Counted from the first letter of the stretch, positions 25,374-34,376 are shown. The stretch is 40,817 bases of DNA from Pseudomonadota bacterium (GCA_020161475.1 JAIUNQ010000003.1:1-40817), one strand, 5' to 3'. Notes: generated from the letters alone by a model not told the origin. Numbers and translations are program-made.

Positions 25374-26182
25374 CAGCGCGGCTCCCCTGAGGTTTTGCCC
25401 TCAAAGCCGATGCGCTGGAGGTCGGTAGAGCCATCAGGCTGATTGTCCGCATTCAGGCGCAGGTTGAAGAGGCAGGTCACTTCATCGCCATGACGCAGGG
25501 TCCATTGGAAATTGACCTTGTCGATGACGACGAAGTTCCCTTCCCTGCGCAAGTTCACGAGGCTCTCGTTCCTGTCCTTGTCGACAAGGAAGATGGCCGG
25601 GGTCTCGGTTTCGGGCGGGAACTCGATCCAGGTCTTGACTCCGTCATCGAAGACGTGGAGCGGCTTGATCCGGGTTGCCCCCTTGAAGCCGTAGCTTGTG
25701 TTGGCATTTCCTCGGTTGAAGCCCTTCGTATTGGGCAGGTTCGCGCGCTCTTTCGCTTGGGTGAGGAGGCGCTGGTCGAGGTCATCCTCGGGATAGCGAA
25801 AGCGGATTTTGAAGATCTGGTGCTTCGGGTCGCGAAACGCCGAGCGCAGGATGAAGGAATAGAGCCGCTTGTTGGTGACGACATTGAGGTTCGAGAAGGC
25901 ATCCTTGTCGACCGGCTTGATGAAGATGATGTTCCCGCGCCGATTGGGTTCAACCTTCCAGGCAACCGAATCCCCGAGCGCGAGGGTTTCGAGCTTTTCG
26001 TCCTCAGCCAGAATGATCATGGTCGAGACGCCATAGCTCGCATCGACCGCGACCACATTGTCCTTGTTGTAGGTGACATCGCGCACACGAGGATCGAGGG
26101 CTCCGGCGCGGGGTGAAGACTCAGCGCAAGCGAGGGTGATGCCTGAAAGGAGCATCAGGGCTGCCAAAGCAATGCGGGTCAT
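25373..26182 (-). CDS. virB9: VirB9-like T4SS outer-membrane core protein
   Basis: A 269-residue exported protein with a signal peptide (to LACA). N-terminal domain with the family pattern VVAVDASYGVSTMIILAEDE and KPVDKDAFSNLNVVTNKRLY; C-terminal domain with FNRGNANTSYGFKG, DDGVKTWIEFP and GEVTCLFN-like block. It would form the outer-membrane ring with VirB7 and VirB10. Overlaps virB8 by ATGA. Confidence 0.94.
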   Translation of the reverse strand: MTRIALAALMLLSGITLACAESSPRAGALDPRVRDVTYNKDNVVAVDASYGVSTMIILAEDEKLETLALGDSVAWKVEPNRRGNIIFIKPVDKDAFSNLNVVTNKRLYSFILRSAFRDPKHQIFKIRFRYPEDDLDQRLLTQAKERANLPNTKGFNRGNANTSYGFKGATRIKPLHVFDDGVKTWIEFPPETETPAIFLVDKDRNESLVNLRREGNFVVIDKVNFQWTLRHGDEVTCLFNLRLNADNQPDGSTDLQRIGFEGKTSGEPR

Positions 26183-26907
26183 GGCTTGGCCCCCGGCAGC
26201 GTGTTCGGTGTCGGGACGGTTTCCTGATCACGCCGGTATTCGGTCACCTGAAACCCGAGGGGGTTTTCGAAGCGATACTCGTTCTTGATCGGGGTGGCGG
26301 TGTAGCGAAAACGAATGAGCGAAACCCAGTGACGGGTGACGGTATTGGTCTGGCTCTTTTCTTCCGTCGAGAAGCGCACCAGCGCGGTGCGCCCGTTCGG
26401 GAAGGTCACTGATTTGACGGTGACAGCGACCAGGGCATTCAGGCCCAGAACCTTGATCGGGTTCTTTGAATTAGCCGGCGAATAGATTTCGGTAAGCTCG
26501 CGCGCGGCGTCCCCAGTGGCGAGAAGCTGCGCGATCTCGAAGTTCTCCTTGAGCGCTTTGGGATCATAGGTCTCGCGCATCTTGACGTAGCGCACGACGT
26601 TGAAGGTCGTGACCGCTTCATCTTGCGTGAGAACGCCTTCCGCCATGGGACGCTTGACCTCGACAAAGCCCGTCGCCTTGTCGACCACCACCATGTAGGG
26701 CTCGTAGGATTTGAGCGGCACGAGCATGACCAGCGCGATCAACGCGAGGACCGCCAGAAGCGTCATCACGCTGGCGATGACCCAGGCGATCGCGCGCGAG
26801 GCCCTGTTTTTGCGGGCGATATCATGTTCCCAGGTCCGGGCTTCCTCGTAATAGCGGGAATCCCCGTTTGGCGGCGGGCTCGTCGCCGCGCTTTGAGCAA
26901 TTGTCAT
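26179..26907 (-). CDS. virB8: VirB8-like T4SS inner-membrane protein
   Basis: A 242-residue bitopic protein: cytoplasmic N-terminus with YYEEARTWEHDIARKNR, one membrane helix (about 38-62) and a periplasmic NTF2-like domain (EPYMVVVDKATGFVEV, YVKMRETYD, HWVSLIRFRY). It organises channel assembly in VirB systems. Starts 45 bases after the virB6 stop. Confidence 0.95.
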   Translation of the reverse strand: MTIAQSAATSPPPNGDSRYYEEARTWEHDIARKNRASRAIAWVIASVMTLLAVLALIALVMLVPLKSYEPYMVVVDKATGFVEVKRPMAEGVLTQDEAVTTFNVVRYVKMRETYDPKALKENFEIAQLLATGDAARELTEIYSPANSKNPIKVLGLNALVAVTVKSVTFPNGRTALVRFSTEEKSQTNTVTRHWVSLIRFRYTATPIKNEYRFENPLGFQVTEYRRDQETVPTPNTLPGAKP

Positions 26908-26951
26908 GGTGAGATCTCAACGGTTGGATGGGGCGGCGACACTGGCTCGCT

Positions 26952-28034
26952 TCAGATCGGTTGCCTCAGCTGATTGGCGAGGCGGTTCTGATCGGGATTG
27001 TCGTGTCTTGGGGGTGGCAATGCGGGAAGAGAACCCTCCCGATACCCCGCAACAGCGTTCTGCATCCGGGCAGAGCGCAAGGCCGCGCGTCGCTCGTTGA
27101 AAGAGAGCATCTTCGTCATGGGGATGCGGGCGTTGCCGGCAGCCTCAAAGAAGCGGCCGAGGCGCGTGTAACCCATGGGAATGCCGCCCGCGATCGAGGC
27201 CGCGACGCTGTTGAGCTGGTGGAGCAGCAGGATGCCGATGATGGCGACCAGAATGATGGGCGCGATATCGGCAAAGGTGGTGGTAAAACCGTTATTCGCG
27301 GTGTTGAGGCGATCGAAGAACTGCTGGGTCAACCCGACATAGAAAGCGATGAAGGCGTAAACGAGCACCTGCACCACAAAATACTGCACGAGCGTCGCCA
27401 GCCACCCGGAGAAGAAGCGCGAGGTGACCCCGAAAAGCAGCAGGATGATGAAGAGCGGGGCAAGGCCGAGAAGCAGCCACATGAAGATCTTCGAGAGGAT
27501 GATGAGGAAGAGCCCGAAACCGACAAGGATTGCCATGGCAATGAGCAGGATCGCGGCGATGACATAGGGGCCGGGGTTGGTGATCCCGGCGTTCTTGACG
27601 AAGGCCGCAACGGCATTGCCCGTGGTATCCCAGAGATTCTGCAGCGCGGTTTGCACGGCATTCACCGAGGTCAGGTTCACCGAAAGACCGGTGTAGTTCA
27701 TGGTCCCAACCACATTGAGCAGTGAATTCCCGATCGCAGCGGGGCCCTCATTCATCGCGGTGTAGACGAGGCGCTGGAATTCGCCCCATGAGGTCGCAAG
27801 CGCATAGATCAGGAAGGCGCGAAAGAGCCGAAAGGCATGATCGCTCGGACCGCCCGTGGCCGTGCCCTGCCAGATGCCGATCCCCCAGAAGAGGACATAG
27901 AGCGTGAGTAGCAGCCCACCGACGGAGGTGATGCCGCCATCGGTCAGCGCATTGGCGAGCGCGCCATAGGCACTGCCCACATAGGTGGTGCCGGCGCGAT
28001 CAACGCTTGTGAGGAGATCGGTGACAAGAGCCAT
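26952..28034 (-). CDS. virB6: VirB6/TrbL-like T4SS polytopic membrane protein
   Basis: About 360 residues from ATG 28034 (MALVTDLLTSVDRAGTTYVG); the longer open frame would read through the preceding lipoprotein gene. Five to seven membrane helices, with the VirB6 pattern near LLTLYVLFWGIGIWQG, SWGEFQRLVY and a long central hydrophobic block (LGLAPLFIILLLFGVTSRFF). The C-terminus is soluble and Arg/Asn-rich. Forms the inner-membrane channel in related systems. Confidence 0.92.
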   Translation of the reverse strand: MALVTDLLTSVDRAGTTYVGSAYGALANALTDGGITSVGGLLLTLYVLFWGIGIWQGTATGGPSDHAFRLFRAFLIYALATSWGEFQRLVYTAMNEGPAAIGNSLLNVVGTMNYTGLSVNLTSVNAVQTALQNLWDTTGNAVAAFVKNAGITNPGPYVIAAILLIAMAILVGFGLFLIILSKIFMWLLLGLAPLFIILLLFGVTSRFFSGWLATLVQYFVVQVLVYAFIAFYVGLTQQFFDRLNTANNGFTTTFADIAPIILVAIIGILLLHQLNSVAASIAGGIPMGYTRLGRFFEAAGNARIPMTKMLSFNERRAALRSARMQNAVAGYREGSLPALPPPRHDNPDQNRLANQLRQPI

Positions 28035-28044
28035 GGGCAGGTGA

Positions 28045-28242
28045 TCACAGAGGCCGCATCGGGCCGCAGTCGTTCGCCCCGACGTTCCCGAAGACGAAGG
28101 CGGCCAGGGCTTGAGGCAGAAGGGCGACAAGCATGTTGGGAATGGGTTGGGCATCGCCGGGTTCGCACGGCGCTTTGAGCGGTCGATGGCCGCAAGCCAC
28201 GAGGATAAGCGCCATCGTGGAAATGAGAATGAGCTTGCGCAT
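28045..28242 (-). CDS. Small VirB7-like lipoprotein of the T4SS
   Basis: A 65-residue lipoprotein with lipobox LVAC (Cys at about residue 17) and three further cysteines in the mature peptide (APCEPG, NDCGPM). It lies between the VirB5-like and VirB6 genes, five bases after the former. Position, size and lipidation fit the VirB7/TrwH role of anchoring the outer-membrane ring, though the sequence is short and could equally be an entry-exclusion lipoprotein. Confidence 0.75.
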   Translation of the reverse strand: MRKLILISTMALILVACGHRPLKAPCEPGDAQPIPNMLVALLPQALAAFVFGNVGANDCGPMRPL

Positions 28243-28246
28243 TGCC

Positions 28247-28993
28247 TTACTGCCCCTGCTGGCCGAAGGGGCGATAGGTCATGGCATTGGCGGCGGCAGA
28301 GGCTGCGGCGAGACGATCAAGGTTCGCCTGATTGGTGGCGGTGACGGCAGTGTTCACGACGCCGGTCAACTCGTTGATCGTCTGCCCGGTCTGGATCTGA
28401 ACTTGCGTGTTCTGATCGACCGACCCCTTGAGATCCTGCGCCGAGCCGATCTGCGAGCCGCCCTGCATGAAGGCGGAGCTGCGCTGCTGGATCGCGCCCT
28501 GGGTTGAAGAAACAAGACCGGTGATGGTGGCGCTCACGTTGACCGAGTTCTGGTAGGCCTGATCCGTTGGGCGCGCGGTGCCGTTGATGAGCCCTGTGAG
28601 CGAGCGCACGAGTTGAAGGCCATTGATGAGGTTTGAGACGATGCCCTGTGCATCCGATCCCATGCCGCCGAAGGTCAACGTTCCCCCGGAAATGACAGAA
28701 CCGAGCGACGGGGCGCTTGCCATGTTAAAGCCGCTTCCCAGTGCCATCTGGGCAAGCGAACCCTGGGCGGCGGATGAGCGATCACCGGTGATCGCCTGAA
28801 GGGTGCGCTGGGTGTTGGTCAGCACCTCCCTATCGGTCTCCAGAATCTGGCGGGTTGAGGTCGCAATTTCTTGGGCCTTGGCAAGATTCGCGGCATCGTT
28901 GACCGGAACCTGAGCATGGGCACTTGCCATGCCGAGCATGAGCGCGAGCCCGGCCCAAAGGACGTTAAGAGCTTTGGTATGCGGCAGGTTCAT
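28247..28993 (-). CDS. VirB5-like exported protein, copy 2
   Basis: A 248-residue exported protein with signal peptide (to AHAQ) then VPVNDAANLAKAQEIATSTR and a helical body rich in Gln, Asn and Ser. The segment DQNTQVQIQTGQTINEL is closely related to DQNSSIRIQNGMTWNQV of the gene upstream, so the two are paralogues. VirB5/TrbJ-type proteins sit at the pilus tip and help attach to recipients. RBS GGAGAG before ATG 28993. It lies 12 bases after the other copy. Confidence 0.82.
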   Translation of the reverse strand: MNLPHTKALNVLWAGLALMLGMASAHAQVPVNDAANLAKAQEIATSTRQILETDREVLTNTQRTLQAITGDRSSAAQGSLAQMALGSGFNMASAPSLGSVISGGTLTFGGMGSDAQGIVSNLINGLQLVRSLTGLINGTARPTDQAYQNSVNVSATITGLVSSTQGAIQQRSSAFMQGGSQIGSAQDLKGSVDQNTQVQIQTGQTINELTGVVNTAVTATNQANLDRLAAASAAANAMTYRPFGQQGQ

Positions 28994-29004
28994 TTTTCTC
29001 TCCG

Positions 29005-29928
29005 TTAGTTCGTGGCGCCAGCGCGGCGCTGACTGGCGGCAAGCGCATCGATCAGCTCGGCGGGTGTGATGGAATGGGTTATCACAGGGCGGTTTGCCGC
29101 GGCGGGCGACGGATCGATGACAAGCGTGGAGGCCAGTTCGAGATAGACCCTGACGTTCCCGTCGCTATCGATATAGCGACGCGCAACGCAGGCCTGATCA
29201 GGGGTGGTTCCGCTAGGCGTTGTCGAACACACGCTTGGACGGCAGGGATCGTTCGAGGTTCCAGATCCACTGTAGCCCGTCGGGCAAGCTCGCCCCGGCG
29301 GCGTGGGCGGGCGAGGATCGGTCGGACCGACAAGGGTTGTGGCTGCCTGACTGGCATCGCTCTGATTGGCGAGGTTGAGGGCATTCAGAGCCTGAACCAG
29401 CAGATTGGTGCTGGCGATCACCTGGTTCCAGGTCATCCCGTTCTGGATGCGGATCGAAGAGTTCTGATCGAGGGCTTCCGTCACCGTCTGGGTGCTTCCG
29501 ACCTCGATTGAGCGCGCGCGGTAGGCTTCACCCGTTTGGGTGATGGTGCCTTGTGTTGCTTCGACACCGGAGACGACCTTTGCCGCTTGCGAGCCAAGTT
29601 GCTGCTCGTTCAAGGTGCCGCCCGTCACGCCTTGCTGGGGCGTCGTCGGCAAGCCCGGCGCGTAGTTTTCAACGGCACCCGTGCCAGTGGCGGGATTGGC
29701 CTGGCGTTCCGGGTTCTGGACATTGCCGCGCCCGGATTTGGTCACAGCGCATTTGATGCCTTCGCGCTTCTTCTTTTGATCGAGCAGCACGGATTTGAGC
29801 TCGACCTTATGCGTGCTCTCCTGCGCCTTGCGTTCAAGGATGGCGGCATCGTTGACGGGCACATTCGCCTGTGCGGGCGATGCGGCCATCAACACCAGAA
29901 TGAGGGGAGCGAAGCGGGCCAGAGTCAT
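29005..29928 (-). CDS. VirB5-like exported protein, copy 1, with Cys-rich C-terminal extension
   Basis: A 307-residue exported protein from ATG 29928, which overlaps the virB4 stop as ATGA. After the signal peptide (to AQA) it starts NVPVNDAAILERKAQ, matching the mature start of the next gene, and contains DQNSSIRIQNGMTWNQV. It differs by an inserted region with a single Cys and by a C-terminal extension of about 100 residues with Cys (GRACPTGYSG, DPCRPSVC, QACVARRY) and a Tyr/Val beta-like part. Probably a pilus-tip or surface component; the extension may mediate adhesion. Confidence 0.75.
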   Translation of the reverse strand: MTLARFAPLILVLMAASPAQANVPVNDAAILERKAQESTHKVELKSVLLDQKKKREGIKCAVTKSGRGNVQNPERQANPATGTGAVENYAPGLPTTPQQGVTGGTLNEQQLGSQAAKVVSGVEATQGTITQTGEAYRARSIEVGSTQTVTEALDQNSSIRIQNGMTWNQVIASTNLLVQALNALNLANQSDASQAATTLVGPTDPRPPTPPGRACPTGYSGSGTSNDPCRPSVCSTTPSGTTPDQACVARRYIDSDGNVRVYLELASTLVIDPSPAAANRPVITHSITPAELIDALAASQRRAGATN

Positions 29929-32336
29929 GCGCCGCTCCTGCCCATGAACAGGGGTAGCCATACCTTCGGATCGGAGCCATGGGTTTCGATCAGGGCTTCG
30001 AGATCCGCCACCGTTTCCGTGCGTCCCGAGAGCACCTTGATCAGATCGCCCATGCCAGAGAGGTTGAGTTTGGCGATGACGCTGTCCTGTCCGTGCTTGA
30101 TCAGGAAGGAACGCTGCTCGGGTACCGAGGTGCGGATCCACTCGACTTCGCGCGCGGAGAGCCGGAAGGCCTTGCGATAGCTCTCGTCATCCGCCTTGGG
30201 GTTGGGAAAGAAGATATTGGTCGCGCTTTGCTCGATCAGCGTGTTCGCGGATCTGGAGCGCACGATATCGGCGGCGCTTTGCGTGCCAAAACCGATGATA
30301 CCGTTCTGCTTGCGGATCGTCTTGAGCTTGTCCTTGATGAAGGCGGCAAAGACCTCGTCCTCGAGCAGGCGCCAGCCCTCATCGAGAAAGATCATGACGG
30401 GCTCACCGGTCAGGAGCTCGTTGGTGCGATGGAAGATATACATCAGCGCCGCGGTCCGAATGACGGGGTCATCGAGAACGCGGGTCATGTCGAAGCCGTA
30501 GATCGACGTGAGCGAGAACTGGTCTTCCGGGTTATTGAAGAGCCAACCGCGCTGATCGGGGCGCAGCCAGGTCTCCAAGCGCCCCAGAAGATCCCCCTCG
30601 CCAGCGCGAAGTCGGCCCCTCAGGAGCGTTGCGAAAGCAGGAAGGTTCCGGCCCTCATCAGGCCCCGTCAGCACCGCGCCGATCGCGTTGCGAATGACCT
30701 GCTCTTCGCTCGCCGACATTTGCCGGTCATCGTTCGGTTTGAGCATGTAGGCGAAGAGCTGGAAGAGAAACTCGCGGTTCTCGCCCGTATCGGGCAGGCT
30801 GAGGGGGTTAAACCCCGTGGCCTCGCCGGGACTCAGAACCTCATATTGGCCTCCCATCGCGCGGATGAAGATTTCCGCGCCGCGATCCTTGTCGACGAAA
30901 AGGAGCTTGGGACGCGGGACGATCCGCTGCGCCTGCGCGGAAAGGAACGAGAGAAAGACCGTCTTGCCAGAACCTGAGGGGCCGACAACGGTGAAGTTCC
31001 CGAGGTCCCGGATATGCGCATTGAAGTAATACGCCGTCTGGGAGCTGGTCTCGAAAACCGAGAGCGCCGGGCCCCAGTGGTTGCCCTCTGCCTGCCCCGA
31101 AGGGTAGTTGTGAAGGGAAGCGAGGCCCGCAAAATTCTTCGAGGAGAGCGTGGCTTTACGCGCGATATAGGCGAAGTTGCCAGGTAGCTGGGCCCAGAAG
31201 GCGGGTTCGCAATTGAGATCCTCGCGCACCCAGATGACGGAGCGGTCGGTGAGCGCGGCCCCAAGCGCGGTAACAGCGGCATTGACTTCGTCGAGCGATC
31301 GCCCGAGCGGCATGATCGAAAAATGATGTTCGCCGTAGATGGCTTCGGAGGCGAGGAGTTCATCGCGGGCGATGGCGAGATGATCGGCAACAACCGAATC
31401 CGCTTCATCCGACATATCGACCTGGCGCGTGACGCGATCGATCTGCTTTGCGGCTTCCGGACGATCGATGATCGCAAAACTCTGGGTGAGGATGAACTCG
31501 TGCGGGGTCCGAAGCAGGAGATCGAGCGAGCCGGGGCCGGTGAAGGCGGGGTATTCCCGGATAGAAAGGATTGCACCGAAGCGTGTGTCCTCATTGGAGG
31601 CCCCGCGGATTTCGATGGCGTTCCGACCGAAGAAGACGCGCTTCATCGCCAGCGCCTCATCGAGGGGCATGCGCGGCAGATGCATGGGACGCGGGGTGGC
31701 GCCATTGAGAAGCTGGATTAGGAACTCAAGGGGTTCAGAGAACCAACCCTCACCGCGTTTGATGACCGAGAGGCTTCTGGCACCATAAGCCCCGAGGGTT
31801 TCGCGGATCGCGGTCGTGACATCATTGAGCTCGGCCAGCGCTCCAACTTCACTGGTCGATTGGCCCGCAGCAGTGGTTTTGCCGAGGAAGCGATCCAGCA
31901 TCCCCTCGAAGTTGCCGGCTTGGCCCTGAAGCGGACGCCGCACAATCGTCAGGTAGATGTCGTTGACAAACATCCGGCGCTTGCCGAGAGCCTCGTGGTA
32001 GCGCCGGTCGAGTTCCTCGCAAAATTCGTTGTCGAAGGTTGAGGGAATGCCGGGTTCGACCTCGCGCCGGATGATGTGCTGGTAAAGCGCGAAGCGGGAA
32101 TTGCCTAGCATGCGCACGAGGTCGTTCCGCGCCATCATGCGGGCGTTGATCTCGCTCATGTCGGCGGTTTCGAAGCAGTAGCCGTCAAGCTTGAGCGTCG
32201 TGATCAGCAGTCCTGTCTTGGTGCGGATCGTCGTATCGTCGATGTGGCGCGCGTAGGGGATATGGTGGGAGAGCGGGCGCTCGCGCGATGCTGCGGGTCC
32301 AAAGGTCATTTCCGAAAGAAGGGCACGCGCGACCAT
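29925..32336 (-). CDS. virB4: VirB4 T4SS ATPase
   Basis: About 803 residues from ATG 32336 (MVARALLSEMTFGPAASRER); GAGG lies in the upstream virB3 stop. N-terminal CagE/TrbE/VirB domain, then the RecA-like ATPase with Walker A GPSGSGKT near residue 450, Walker B VMIFLDEGW and FGTQSAADI. It powers pilus biogenesis and substrate transfer. Length and order of motifs are normal. Confidence 0.96.
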   Translation of the reverse strand: MVARALLSEMTFGPAASRERPLSHHIPYARHIDDTTIRTKTGLLITTLKLDGYCFETADMSEINARMMARNDLVRMLGNSRFALYQHIIRREVEPGIPSTFDNEFCEELDRRYHEALGKRRMFVNDIYLTIVRRPLQGQAGNFEGMLDRFLGKTTAAGQSTSEVGALAELNDVTTAIRETLGAYGARSLSVIKRGEGWFSEPLEFLIQLLNGATPRPMHLPRMPLDEALAMKRVFFGRNAIEIRGASNEDTRFGAILSIREYPAFTGPGSLDLLLRTPHEFILTQSFAIIDRPEAAKQIDRVTRQVDMSDEADSVVADHLAIARDELLASEAIYGEHHFSIMPLGRSLDEVNAAVTALGAALTDRSVIWVREDLNCEPAFWAQLPGNFAYIARKATLSSKNFAGLASLHNYPSGQAEGNHWGPALSVFETSSQTAYYFNAHIRDLGNFTVVGPSGSGKTVFLSFLSAQAQRIVPRPKLLFVDKDRGAEIFIRAMGGQYEVLSPGEATGFNPLSLPDTGENREFLFQLFAYMLKPNDDRQMSASEEQVIRNAIGAVLTGPDEGRNLPAFATLLRGRLRAGEGDLLGRLETWLRPDQRGWLFNNPEDQFSLTSIYGFDMTRVLDDPVIRTAALMYIFHRTNELLTGEPVMIFLDEGWRLLEDEVFAAFIKDKLKTIRKQNGIIGFGTQSAADIVRSRSANTLIEQSATNIFFPNPKADDESYRKAFRLSAREVEWIRTSVPEQRSFLIKHGQDSVIAKLNLSGMGDLIKVLSGRTETVADLEALIETHGSDPKVWLPLFMGRSGA

Positions 32337-32346
32337 GTGTTGTGCC

Positions 32347-32643
32347 TCAGACCGAATAGGTATCCGCGCCCCAGAAGGCGCGCGAGCGAGGCGGGCATTT
32401 TGCGGAGCGCACGAAGAGGATCTCGAAGATCCGCTCATCGCGCAGCGTCATCACGAAGCCGAAGAGATGGAGCGGGATCGCCACCAGCAGCATGGCGAGG
32501 TTATGGCTTGCCAGAAAGACGACCGAGGTCACGACCCCGTTGAACATGAAATACATGTAGGGCACGCCCATTAGGGTGGGCGCGCGCGTGAGCGCCCGGA
32601 CCAGCGGGACGATCAGCGGTTTTTCGACGTCAAACTCGTTCAT
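32347..32643 (-). CDS. virB3: VirB3-like T4SS inner-membrane protein
   Basis: A 98-residue membrane protein with the VirB3 N-terminus (VEKPLIVPLVRALTRAPTLM, GVPYMYFMFN) and two helices, ending in a soluble tail with KCPPRSRAFWGADTYS. Overlaps virB2 by ATGA. VirB3 works with VirB4 in pilus assembly. Confidence 0.93.
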   Translation of the reverse strand: MNEFDVEKPLIVPLVRALTRAPTLMGVPYMYFMFNGVVTSVVFLASHNLAMLLVAIPLHLFGFVMTLRDERIFEILFVRSAKCPPRSRAFWGADTYSV

Positions 32644-32972
32644 CGTCCCACGGCCGACTGGAAGAACTGAACGATCTGGGCGGAGCCAAAGACGAGGACG
32701 ATGCCGAAGATCACGGAGCCCGCGATGCCCCAGGTGAGGCGCCCGCTCCAGGCGAGGAACCCGCAGGCAATGACCGCGAGGATCGCAAGCGATGTCGCAA
32801 TCGGCCCCGTCAGCGCCTGAACGAGGGTTTGCAGCGTGGATTGGACCGGCTGGAGCGTGCCCTGGGCGAAGGCTTCGACGCTGAAGAGCGCGAAAGAAGC
32901 GGCAATAAGGGCAAGGCGCGGCAGGAAGCAGCGCGCAGCGATGGCGCTGCGCGATGAGACAAACGAAGGCAT
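32640..32972 (-). CDS. virB2: VirB2-like pilin
   Basis: About 110 residues from ATG 32972; the longer frame upstream reads through the virB1-like gene. Long signal peptide (to FAQ, about residue 37) and a mature pilin of about 73 residues with two hydrophobic helices (LAILAVIACGFLAWSGRLTW; IFGIVLVFGSAQIVQFF). The short polar loop RLTWG between them is normal for VirB2. Confidence 0.93.
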   Translation of the reverse strand: MPSFVSSRSAIAARCFLPRLALIAASFALFSVEAFAQGTLQPVQSTLQTLVQALTGPIATSLAILAVIACGFLAWSGRLTWGIAGSVIFGIVLVFGSAQIVQFFQSAVGR

Positions 32973-32976
32973 GATT

Positions 32977-33759
32977 TTACTCGAGGTTGAACACAAAGCC
33001 GGAGGCCCAGCGCGGGTCCGGCGATGGGGATGAGCGCTCTTTCGAACGCGGGGCGACAGGCTCGCGGGTTGCGAGCTGATCCTTTTGGGGCGGTGTGGAT
33101 CTGACAATCGCGGGCAGTTCGGTGACGGGGCCCGCGAGTTCATTCATGGCGGTGACAACGAAGCGCAGGGTCTCGTGCGAGCGAGGCACCCCGCCACTGG
33201 CGATGAACGTCTCTTCGCCATCACGGTAAGCGGCGAAGTGATGAAGCGGATTGGGGTGACGCTGGCGCAGGGCCTGAAGTTCGCCGACACCGCGCTGGAT
33301 CATCGCGGTAACCTCTGCACACGGCTTATTTGTCGAACTGCTGGTTGGCGTGATGCGGGGCATCGCAGCGTTTCCCTCGCCTCTCGCGCCCTCAAGCCCA
33401 AGCTGGCCCTCCGCACGAAGAACGGCATTCAGCGTCTCCAGGGGCAGTTTGATGGCCTCGGCTTCACGCGCTGCAATCACACGGACGTCTGCGGGGCGGA
33501 GTTTGCCGGAGCCGTTGCAAAGCCCCTCCGTTACATCATCACGGATTGTTACAGCCCGCATCGGAACGACTCGCCCGTCTGCATCGAGGACCGCGTTGGC
33601 GGGAACCAGAACGGGCTCAACTGAGGCGGCAGCGCGCGGGCGCTCCAGCCGGATCGCGACTTTCTCATGCTGATTGAGGCGGTCCTCGTACCTTTGCGCC
33701 ATTGCCATTCCCGATCCAGCCAGCGTGAGCGCGAGGCTGATGCCAAAAATTCGAATCAT
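32977..33759 (-). CDS. Diverged VirB1-like lytic transglycosylase
   Basis: A 260-residue exported protein (signal peptide to MAQ, about residue 22) placed exactly where virB1 is expected, four bases before virB2. It is not an obvious transglycosylase, but the order of motifs fits the GH23 family: LNAVLRAEGQ with Glu117 at the catalytic Glu position, GARGEGNAAMPRITPTSS in place of GA.GLMQ..P.TA, then VGELQALRQRH, HFAAYRDGEE and IASGGVPRSHETLRFV in place of AAYNAG...GG.P...ET..YV. The Asn-Ala-Gly of the family is changed. It would open peptidoglycan for pilus passage. GTG 33768 is another possible start. Confidence 0.62.
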   Translation of the reverse strand: MIRIFGISLALTLAGSGMAMAQRYEDRLNQHEKVAIRLERPRAAASVEPVLVPANAVLDADGRVVPMRAVTIRDDVTEGLCNGSGKLRPADVRVIAAREAEAIKLPLETLNAVLRAEGQLGLEGARGEGNAAMPRITPTSSSTNKPCAEVTAMIQRGVGELQALRQRHPNPLHHFAAYRDGEETFIASGGVPRSHETLRFVVTAMNELAGPVTELPAIVRSTPPQKDQLATREPVAPRSKERSSPSPDPRWASGFVFNLE

Positions 33760-33800
33760 GAGGACCACCGTTCTGGGGTTGCGACGGCCTCTAACAAGCG

Positions 33801-33829
33801 ATATGCAGTAAACAATATATTAAAGTCAA
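33801..33829 (-). promoter_or_regulatory. Candidate promoter of the T4SS operon
   Basis: On the minus strand: -35 TTGACT (33829-33824), a 17-base spacer and -10-like GCATAT (33806-33801), 42 bases before the virB1-like start. The spacer contains the palindrome CAATATATTA/TAATATATTG, so a bound repressor would block RNA polymerase. The AT-rich region stands out from its GC-rich surroundings. Confidence 0.5.
33813..33822. promoter_or_regulatory. CAATATATTG-like site A at the T4SS divergent promoter
   Basis: CAATATATTA matches nine of ten bases of the perfect palindrome CAATATATTG at 39207. It lies within the spacer of the candidate T4SS promoter, in the 110-base divergent region between virB1 and the exported-protein operon. 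Confidence 0.45.
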
Positions 33830-33869
33830 CACAACGCCTGCTCCTTTTTGGGGCAGCCTTGGAACCCCG

Positions 33870-34373
33870 ATGCTTCGTCCGTTTGTTTTCTCCGTTGCCG
33901 CAATGGGTTCGCTTGTGCTGACCCCTTCCAGCGCGCTCGCGCAGGACGCTTCCTTTGGCTGCAAGGTTCTGCTGTGTGCGGCAGCAAATGCACCATCCTG
34001 GTCCGGGATTCCCTATTGCGTGCCGGTGATGACGCAGCTCTTCAGGATGCTTGCGCGCGGGCGGCCCTGGCCAACCTGTCCAGAGGGGAACGCAGGTGGT
34101 TTGGGTTATGATCCCTACCTGCCTTGCCCTCAGCCTGGCGTGCCCTATTCGCCGCCGAGCGAAGGAGGCGGGTATATCGCTGACCTCAATGGAAGCCTTT
34201 GCGCAGATCCCGCGCGCATCGCGCGAGAATGTGTGAGCTCCGGCGATAGTGGCGCATCCTGCGATCAGGCGAGCCTTATGACGCCGCGTCCGCAGCGCGC
34301 CGAGCCTAATTACGTCGACATCACCACCGGCGGGCACACCACGCGGTTCTATTTTTCGCTGCGGGGCTATTGA
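33870..34373 (+). CDS. Exported Cys-rich protein, first gene of T4SS-opposite operon
   Basis: A 167-residue protein with a clear signal peptide (about 25 residues, to ALAQ), then DASFGCKVLLCAAANAPSWS and further cysteines (YCVPVM, WPTCPEG, LPCPQPG, LCADPAR, RECVSS, SCDQAS), suggesting several disulfides. The mature middle is Pro/Gly-rich. I do not recognise a family. It is transcribed divergently from virB1 and its stop lies three bases before the next start, so it belongs to a five-gene operon of exported proteins. Confidence 0.72.
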   Translation: MLRPFVFSVAAMGSLVLTPSSALAQDASFGCKVLLCAAANAPSWSGIPYCVPVMTQLFRMLARGRPWPTCPEGNAGGLGYDPYLPCPQPGVPYSPPSEGGGYIADLNGSLCADPARIARECVSSGDSGASCDQASLMTPRPQRAEPNYVDITTGGHTTRFYFSLRGY

Positions 34374-34376
34374 GCG

